DNA from: Methanomicrobiales archaeon
GTDB taxonomy: Archaea; Halobacteriota; Methanomicrobia; Methanomicrobiales; Methanoculleaceae
NCBI GenBank assembly: GCA_012521035.1
Contig: JAAYND010000288.1
Location: 1-5,426 of the forward strand
Direction of reading: 5' to 3'
Length of the DNA stretch: 5,426 bases
The notes beneath the pieces were generated by a model. The model made no database searches and was not told where the DNA came from. It saw only the letters and a program-made list of their open reading frames with translations. A program made the translations under genes and the position numbers. Position 1 is the stretch's first letter. Each line of letters opens with the position of its first letter. Shown in pieces: positions 1 to 4,140 of this stretch.

Positions 1-488
1 GCCGGATGCTTGCGGACGGGGATCTCGTCTTCGTCGACTGCGCGTGCGGGGTGCAGGGCTACCACACCGACAAGACGATGACGTATATGTTCGGGCGCTC
101 GATCCCCGATGAGGCGATAGAGGCCCACCACCGGTGCGTGGAGATCCAGGATGAGACGGCAGAGCTGCTACGGCCGGGGACCAGCCCCTCAGAGGTCTAC
201 GAGACGATAATCGCCGACCTGGAGCCCGAGTTCCTTGAGAACTTCATGGGGTTTGGTGACCGGAGGGTGTTCTTCCTTGGCCACGGCGTTGGTCTCCAGG
301 TCGACGAGATGCCGGTGATCGCCCGGGGCTTTGATGAACCGCTTGAAGAAGGGATGGTGATCGCCCTTGAGCCCAAGAAGGGTGTAGGGAGCGTCGGGAT
401 GGTCGGGACCGAGAACACCTTCGTGGTCACCCGTGGGGGTGGGAGGAGCATCACCGGGGCGCACCCCGGCCTGATCCCGGTGTATTGA
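1..488 (+). CDS. M24-family metallopeptidase (Xaa-Pro aminopeptidase type), 5'-truncated by the window
   Basis: This is the C-terminal catalytic 'pita-bread' domain of a cytoplasmic dinuclear-metal peptidase, probably one that removes N-terminal residues preceding proline. The frame is open to the left edge, so the ATG at 6 is an internal methionine and the N-terminal domain is missing; family members usually have about 370-400 residues and about 160 are visible. Counting from that methionine, all five metal ligands of M24 enzymes can be placed: D11 (FVDC), D22 (HTDKT), H93 in FLGHGVGLQVDEMP, E122 (ALEPKK) and E136 (GTENTF). The segment around E122 and E136 matches the Xaa-Pro peptidase/creatinase branch better than methionine aminopeptidase. 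Position 100, often a histidine in the HGxGLxxHE motif, is aspartate; as far as I recall this is a common variant. The gene ends in TGA at 486-488. The next clear gene starts 60 bases downstream on the same strand. Family assignment is firm; exact substrate is inferred. Confidence 0.93.
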   Translation, partial: RMLADGDLVFVDCACGVQGYHTDKTMTYMFGRSIPDEAIEAHHRCVEIQDETAELLRPGTSPSEVYETIIADLEPEFLENFMGFGDRRVFFLGHGVGLQVDEMPVIARGFDEPLEEGMVIALEPKKGVGSVGMVGTENTFVVTRGGGRSITGAHPGLIPVY

Positions 489-536
489 GAGGATCCCGGT
501 GAGTATGAGTGCACCAACATCAGGATCATCGCTAAC

Positions 537-542
537 GGGTGA
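537..542 (+). promoter_or_regulatory. Ribosome-binding site GGGTGA that fixes the TTG start at 549
   Basis: GGGTGA complements the archaeal 16S rRNA 3' end and lies 6 bases before TTG 549. The in-frame codon at 540-542 is TGA, so no earlier start is possible. The first ATG downstream (codon 24) would cut off the hydrophobic anchor. Together these make TTG the likely start. Confidence 0.6.
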
Positions 543-548
543 GCTGAT

Positions 549-1358
549 TTGAGCATTCTCAGGAAAGCGGGTATCCTCGGGGTAATCGCTGTCGCATGTA
601 TAGTGTTGATCGCAGCAATGCTCGGCCAATCCGCATCAGAGAGTTTCAGGTCGTCGTACCGATATGACCTCGAGATCTCGACATCAGGACCTCTCGATGA
701 TACGATCCTCCTGATCCCTCTTCCCTCCCGCTACGATCCCGGGACCGGCGTGAACGTGACGCCCTTCGACCTCTCCCACGCGAGTTTCAGCCGCTTCGAC
801 CAGGACAACATCACGGTGGCGATCGAGTGCGTCGATGGGATCCCCATGCTGAAGATCGCGGCCGGCAGGATCGATCCCGTCTATAAAAGCCGCATCGAGC
901 CGATCCTGATTATGCCGGGGCAGAACGAGTCGGATCTCCCGGAACCCACAGAGATCTACTCAGATCGGTATTCGGAAGAGACACCGGTGCTCGTTGATAG
1001 GGAGATCCACATCACCAGTGCCACCGGCCGCGAGATAGACACCAGAACGCCGATGGGAACTGAGCCCCTGCTCAAGCCCTACCGGGTCATCCGCAACCTC
1101 AGCAGCTCTACTGACGATTACTACGTGAGCCCCGGAGCATCCGGGTACATCATCGAGGTACCGTTCATCCTCTCGTTTGGTGCTGGAGATGAGAACATCC
1201 TCACCATCTCATCTGAATTTTCAGGGGCAAACGAGTGGTGGGTTCTAGGCTGGCAGTCAAACTCATATCGCGAGATGGTGCATGGTGAGTTTGCGGGCGC
1301 GTGCAACGGTACCTACCCGGTGAGGGGCATCCTCGCGACGGGTGAGGGCGTGTACTGA
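549..1358 (+). CDS. Membrane-anchored extracellular protein of unknown function (269 aa, TTG start)
   Basis: I do not recognise the family. Residues 1-6 are short and basic (R5, K6). Residues 7-26 form one hydrophobic helix (AGILGVIAVACIVLIAAMLG), followed by a polar domain to residue 269. This is the pattern of an uncleaved signal anchor or signal peptide with the remainder outside the cell. The exported part has five N-X-S/T sequons (N69, N87, N126, N183, N253), which fits a glycosylated archaeal surface protein. It appears mostly beta-rich, with an aromatic WWVLGW segment at 230-235. C17 lies in the middle of the hydrophobic stretch without a convincing lipobox, so a lipoprotein is unlikely. 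The TTG start is supported by a GGGTGA site and by retention of the anchor. A possible 15-17 codon ORF ends in TGA overlapping this start. The gene may be cotranscribed with the upstream peptidase, but nothing ties the functions together. It converges on the methyltransferase gene with a 46-base gap. Confidence 0.8.
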   Translation: MSILRKAGILGVIAVACIVLIAAMLGQSASESFRSSYRYDLEISTSGPLDDTILLIPLPSRYDPGTGVNVTPFDLSHASFSRFDQDNITVAIECVDGIPMLKIAAGRIDPVYKSRIEPILIMPGQNESDLPEPTEIYSDRYSEETPVLVDREIHITSATGREIDTRTPMGTEPLLKPYRVIRNLSSSTDDYYVSPGASGYIIEVPFILSFGAGDENILTISSEFSGANEWWVLGWQSNSYREMVHGEFAGACNGTYPVRGILATGEGVY

Positions 1359-1404
1359 GCGGCAGTCACCACCTCCGGAGCGCGCCTTTGCCTGGCCGGC
1401 CTCT

Positions 1405-1989
1405 CTACCCGTTCTTCTCTGCGGCGATGACCGAAAAGCCGGCCCGGGACTCGACCTCCTTTATGGAGAACCCGGCACGCCCGAGAAGATCCCGGACTTC
1501 ATCTATCGAGTAGAAGCGGGCGCGGGAGAGGAACCGGTGTTTTCTCGTATCGCGTCGGTACTTCCGGGCGACCTCTCCTTCGCGGTCGAGAAACCCGATC
1601 ACGAGGGTTCCCCGTGGGGCGAGGATACGGTGGATCTCCAGAAGTGCCGGGACCGGGTCATCCAGGAAGCAGATGACCGTCACCAGGAGCACCGATGAGC
1701 ATGTCCCGGTCCTGATCGGGATCGCCTCCCCTTTCCCGAGGATCGTCTCGATCCCCCGCCGGCGCGCTATCCGGGCGAGGGGGAGCGAGGGCTCAAGCCC
1801 GAGCGGGATCCCGAGGGGGCCGGCAAACCGTCCGGATCCGACCCCTACCTCGATAGCACGGGTGCCCGGGTGGGGGAGGAGGCGTCTGATCCGGGTAAGC
1901 TCCGCGCGATATGCAGCGAGGTTCTCATCAAACCAGCGGTCGTAGTCCTCCGCGAACCGCTCGAATACGTCATCGTCAGGTGTGCCCAT
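1405..1989 (-). CDS. Class I SAM-dependent methyltransferase (UbiE/Methyltransf_11-like), 194 aa
   Basis: This is a small cytosolic Rossmann-fold enzyme predicted to transfer a methyl group from S-adenosylmethionine; the acceptor cannot be deduced. An N-terminal helix FERFAEDYDRWFDEN (9-23) is typical of UbiE-like members. Motif I is IEVGVGSGRFA (46-56), the glycine-rich SAM loop. The acidic residue ending strand 2 is E66 (GLEPS). GKGEAIPI (85-92) precedes strand 4 VLLVTVICFLDDP (100-112). EIHRILAPRGTLVIGF (118-133) is the usual post-motif III helix and strand. About 190 residues is short but sufficient for a bare Methyltransf_11 fold. The ATG at 1989 has a GGAG site 7 bases upstream (1997-2000). 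The gene begins inside the last codons of the preceding small gene (14-base overlap), so the two are probably translationally coupled. It is the last gene of the minus-strand cluster and no obvious oligo-T terminator is seen in the 46-base gap beyond its TAG. Confidence 0.9.
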   Translation of the reverse strand: MGTPDDDVFERFAEDYDRWFDENLAAYRAELTRIRRLLPHPGTRAIEVGVGSGRFAGPLGIPLGLEPSLPLARIARRRGIETILGKGEAIPIRTGTCSSVLLVTVICFLDDPVPALLEIHRILAPRGTLVIGFLDREGEVARKYRRDTRKHRFLSRARFYSIDEVRDLLGRAGFSIKEVESRAGFSVIAAEKNG

Positions 1990-2347
1990 ATAGGTGCTCC
2001 TGCACCCGCCGCCCGACCGCCTCTTCCCGCTGTTTCACCCGGGAGAGGTCCACCGCTCCCTCCCGGTAAGATGTGAAGAGGAGGTAGAGGAAGTCTACTG
2101 TCAGTTTCATGACCTCTTTTTTGAACCTGACTTCGACGGCGGTATCCCCGACAAAGCCTTTGATCGAGAACCAGTCGGGCTTCTCAAACTTGTAGAACCC
2201 CTCACCGAGGTTTGGGAGTGCCTCAACCTCGCCGAAGTTCTCAAGGTAGGTGAAGAAGCCCTCCGGTATGGGGTCGCTGAGGAGAAACTCTTTCATGAAC
2301 GAGCCGTCGGCACAGGACTTATGGCGAACTGATCGAAGGATTCGCAT
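1976..2347 (-). CDS. Conserved-looking small protein of unknown function (123 aa; 106 aa if it starts at 2296)
   Basis: I do not recognise this protein. The core (106 residues from the ATG at 2296) begins MKEFLLSDPIPEGFFTYLEN. It is rich in aromatic residues, probably alpha/beta, with a likely helix KLTVDFLYLLFTSYREGA and a charged C-terminal helix SRVKQREEAVGRRVQEHLYG. It has no signal peptide, no clear membrane segment and no metal-binding motif, so it is probably a soluble cytosolic protein. Two starts compete. ATG 2347 overlaps the PLP-enzyme gene by 29 bases but has a strong AAGGAGAT site 10 bases upstream. ATG 2296 leaves a 22-base gap but has no visible ribosome-binding site. I chose 2347 on the ribosome-binding site; the extra 17 residues are basic and include one cysteine. 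Either way the gene sits tightly between a PLP enzyme and a methyltransferase whose ATG lies within its 3' end, so co-expression is likely. Confidence 0.75.
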   Translation of the reverse strand: MRILRSVRHKSCADGSFMKEFLLSDPIPEGFFTYLENFGEVEALPNLGEGFYKFEKPDWFSIKGFVGDTAVEVRFKKEVMKLTVDFLYLLFTSYREGAVDLSRVKQREEAVGRRVQEHLYGHT

Positions 2348-3491
2348 TCTTTGCAATCTCCTTTATTGCTTTTGCTGCAGTCCGGCACTCCTCGTCGGTC
2401 GTGAACCAGGAGAGGCTGAGCCGCACGGAACCCACCCCACCATCGATCACCCTGTGCACGAGGGGAGCGCAGTGAAGCCCGGTGCGGGCGATGATCCCAT
2501 AGGCGCGGGCGAGAATGAACCCCACGTCATCGTTCTCGATGCCCTGGATCTCAAGCGAGATTATGGGAAGGGCAGGGTGAGTGTTATGGATCGTTATGTT
2601 TGGTTCACTTTTGAGTTCACGGATGAGGAACGCAGTCTGACGATCTGCTTTCTCTGTTATGGCTGCAAGCCCGATGGACTGTATGTAGTTCACACCGGCC
2701 GCGAGAGCCGCAAGCCCGGGGGTGTTATGTGTCCCCGCCTCAAACCGCTCCGGCATATCGCGGGGCTGGAAGAGAGAGAACGAGTCTGTCCCCGTCCCCC
2801 CGTAGCGGATGGGCGCGATCGACTCCGGATCCTGCAGGTAAAACCCGCCGGTCCCTGCGATGCCGAAGAGCGCCTTGTGACCGGTGAAGGCGTAGGCATC
2901 GACCGGGAGGGCCTGGAGGTCTATCGGTATGTGGCCGGCGGTCTGGGCACCGTCGACTATGAAGTAGACCCCATGATCGTGCAGGATCTCCCCGATGCCG
3001 GCGACATCCTGCACTGACCCGAGCACGTTGCTCCCGTGAGTCGTGACCATGAGTCGGGTCTCAGGTGTGATAGCGGCCTCAACCGTATCGGGGTGGACGG
3101 TGCCGTCCTCTGCGAAGGGGAGGATCGTGAGCCTGATGCGTCCCTGGCGTTCGAGTTCGTGGAGCGGTCGCAGGACTGCGTTGTGGTCAAGGGCGGTCGT
3201 GAGGACGTGACAGCCGGCATCGCAGCCGGCGAGGAAACCCTGTATGAGGAGGTTTAGGGAGTCGGTCGCGTTCTGGGTGAAGACCACGTGTTCCGGCGGG
3301 TCTACGCTGAGGAGGCCGGCGACCGCCTCCCGTGCAAGTGAGATGTAGTCCTCTCCCTGGCTGCCGGTGGTCCTCCCCGACCCGAATATGGGGAGAGCGA
3401 GGGATTCCTGTACTGCCTCAACTACCCCCGGGGGTTTCGGCCAGGTCGTGGCGGCGTTGTTCAGGTAGATGATCGGTGGATTCTCAGCCAT
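2319..3491 (-). CDS. Class V aminotransferase, cysteine desulfurase / selenocysteine lyase-like PLP enzyme (390 aa)
   Basis: This is a predicted cytosolic PLP enzyme of the NifS/SufS superfamily, which takes sulfur (or selenium) from cysteine (or selenocysteine) as an enzyme persulfide. Numbering from ATG 3491, the active site looks complete: IYLNNAATTWPKP (8-20) at the N-terminus, H103 (ALDHNAV) stacking on PLP, N155 (GSNVLG), D180 and Q183 (IVDGAQTAGH), H205-K206 (TGHKALFG) with K206 as Schiff-base lysine, catalytic C341 (RTGLHCAP) and R357 (VRLSLSWFTT) for the substrate carboxylate. The short N-terminus and RTGLHCAP motif resemble the EF2568-like subfamily (I recall TIGR01977), whose role is unsettled; it is not classical IscS. 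The frame extends to 3575, but those codons cross the divergent intergenic region. ATG 3491 starts just before the conserved core, has no clear ribosome-binding site and may be nearly leaderless. An unusual CxxxC (C90, C94) occurs in the loop before H103. First gene of a three-gene cluster. Fold certain; substrate inferred. Confidence 0.92.
   Translation of the reverse strand: MAENPPIIYLNNAATTWPKPPGVVEAVQESLALPIFGSGRTTGSQGEDYISLAREAVAGLLSVDPPEHVVFTQNATDSLNLLIQGFLAGCDAGCHVLTTALDHNAVLRPLHELERQGRIRLTILPFAEDGTVHPDTVEAAITPETRLMVTTHGSNVLGSVQDVAGIGEILHDHGVYFIVDGAQTAGHIPIDLQALPVDAYAFTGHKALFGIAGTGGFYLQDPESIAPIRYGGTGTDSFSLFQPRDMPERFEAGTHNTPGLAALAAGVNYIQSIGLAAITEKADRQTAFLIRELKSEPNITIHNTHPALPIISLEIQGIENDDVGFILARAYGIIARTGLHCAPLVHRVIDGGVGSVRLSLSWFTTDEECRTAAKAIKEIAKNANPSISSP
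2357..2363 (-). promoter_or_regulatory. Strong Shine-Dalgarno sequence AAGGAGA inside the end of the PLP-enzyme gene
   Basis: On the minus strand AAGGAGAT lies within codons encoding K-E-I near the C-terminus of the PLP enzyme, with its GGAG core 10 bases before ATG 2347. It is the main argument for the longer form of the small downstream protein. Because the codons are ordinary ones for a lysine-rich helix, a chance match cannot be excluded. Confidence 0.4.
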
Positions 3492-3520
3492 GTGATACCG
3501 GGAGAGGTCTACCTCCACGA

Positions 3521-3532
3521 CTAAAAAAGAAT
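3521..3532. promoter_or_regulatory. A/T-rich tract in the divergent intergenic region, possible shared TATA element
   Basis: CTAAAAAAGAAT is the only strongly A/T-rich stretch in the 93 bases between the divergent PLP-enzyme and J-protein genes. Read on the plus strand it would place a start about 25 bases downstream, near 3550-3560, giving the J gene a leader of about 30 bases. Read on the minus strand it would place the PLP-enzyme start near 3500, nearly leaderless, matching the lack of a ribosome-binding site at 3491. It is not a perfect TTTATATA box, so this is a positional inference. Confidence 0.35.
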
Positions 3533-3584
3533 CGCTCCTGGTACTCCGGAAGCCTTTTCCTGCGGGAGCGTACACGAGTGGTTA

Positions 3585-3896
3585 ATGGCTCCAGTTACTG
3601 CCAGGCAGGTGCGGGAGGCGGCAGAGGTGCTCGGCATCCGGGACCGTGCCAGCCTCAACGAGATCCGGAGGCGCTACCGCGAGCGGGTCCGCGAGTGGCA
3701 CCCGGACGTCTCGCAGAGCGATCCGGCAGAGGCACACGAGATGACACTCCGCCTGAGGGAGGCGTACGACCTCCTGGTCGACTACTGTATGAACCAGAGG
3801 TTCTCGTTCCGGCTTGAGGATCTCGCAAAAGATCTGGAGCAGAACCCTGCCGGGTACTGGATGGAGCGGTTCGGGAACGATCCGATCTGGGGGTAG
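3585..3896 (+). CDS. Mini J-domain (DnaJ-like) protein, 103 aa
   Basis: This is a predicted cytosolic co-chaperone consisting of a J domain and a short tail. J domains stimulate the ATPase of DnaK/Hsp70. Helix I is VREAAEVLGI (9-18). Helix II is the basic stretch LNEIRRRYRERVREW (24-38). It is followed by the invariant HPD tripeptide H39-P40-D41, then helix III AHEMTLRLREAYDLLVDY. There is no Gly/Phe linker, zinc-binding CxxCxGxG repeat or C-terminal substrate domain, so this is not full-length DnaJ. The tail (about 70-103) is rich in aromatic and charged residues and ends ERFGNDPIWG; I recall similar endings in other short J proteins but cannot verify that. Start ATG 3585 lies just before helix I; the ribosome-binding site is weak (a GGAG 16 bases upstream is too distant). 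It is divergent from the desulfurase-like gene, so a link to sulfur-carrier or Fe-S assembly is possible (HscB is also a J protein) but unproven. Confidence 0.9.
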   Translation: MAPVTARQVREAAEVLGIRDRASLNEIRRRYRERVREWHPDVSQSDPAEAHEMTLRLREAYDLLVDYCMNQRFSFRLEDLAKDLEQNPAGYWMERFGNDPIWG

Positions 3897-4087
3897 GGGC
3901 TGCCGGCGGGTGGGGATCGTCGGATAATTGGCACAGGGGAAGGTCTGGAGATCCGTTCCTGTAATTCGTCGCCAGTGTACTTCCTGGTACCTTTTCAGGG
4001 ACACATAACCCTTTTAGTTTCAATAGCGATTTGGGGCCGCCGGGTTCTCTTCAGTATCTGCCGGGCCTGCAACACCGTCCCGTACCC

Positions 4088-4123
4088 AAAAAATCACTCA
4101 GGAACTGTGCAAAATAAAAAATA
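4088..4123 (-). terminator. Oligo-T transcription terminator of the surface-protein gene
   Basis: Just past the surface-protein stop codon, the minus strand reads TATTTTTTATTTT (4111-4123) and then a second T6 run (4088-4093). Archaeal RNA polymerase terminates at such T-tracts without needing a hairpin. The first lies 17 bases beyond the TAA. The remainder of the 3897-4140 gap shows no gene; on the plus strand only short T4 runs (3992-3995 and 4012-4015) could serve the J-protein gene. Confidence 0.65.
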
Positions 4124-4140
4124 GGGTTAGTTAGTCAGGT

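Noticed and set aside
189..629. Minus-strand ORFs opposite the peptidase (also 197-556)
   Set aside because: They are antisense shadows of the M24 domain, whose five metal ligands are all intact on the plus strand.
1342..2332. Plus-strand ORFs of 68-118 codons opposite the methyltransferase and small-protein genes
   Set aside because: They are antisense to a methyltransferase with clear SAM motifs and to its coupled neighbour; no domain or convincing start site is seen.
2250..3017. Plus-strand ORF of 255 codons
   Set aside because: It is antisense to the PLP-enzyme gene, whose complete set of active-site motifs shows that the minus strand is coding. The plus-strand translation resembles no family and is a byproduct of high G+C.
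3492..3575. N-terminal extension of the PLP enzyme to 3575
   Set aside because: The extra residues contain no family motif, cross the A/T-rich promoter-like tract, and precede the usual start of the IYLNNAATT core.
3582..4004. Minus-strand ORFs opposite the J-domain gene (also 3655-4023)
   Set aside because: They are rich in proline, arginine and serine with no recognisable domain, and lie antisense to the HPD-containing J domain. The only non-overlapping part is about 110 bases of the intergenic gap.
4033..4068. GGGGCCGCCGGG ... TGCCGGGCC as a hairpin or small RNA
   Set aside because: Only about four to five contiguous base pairs form and no T-tract follows closely on the plus strand. It is not enough to call an RNA gene or an intrinsic terminator.
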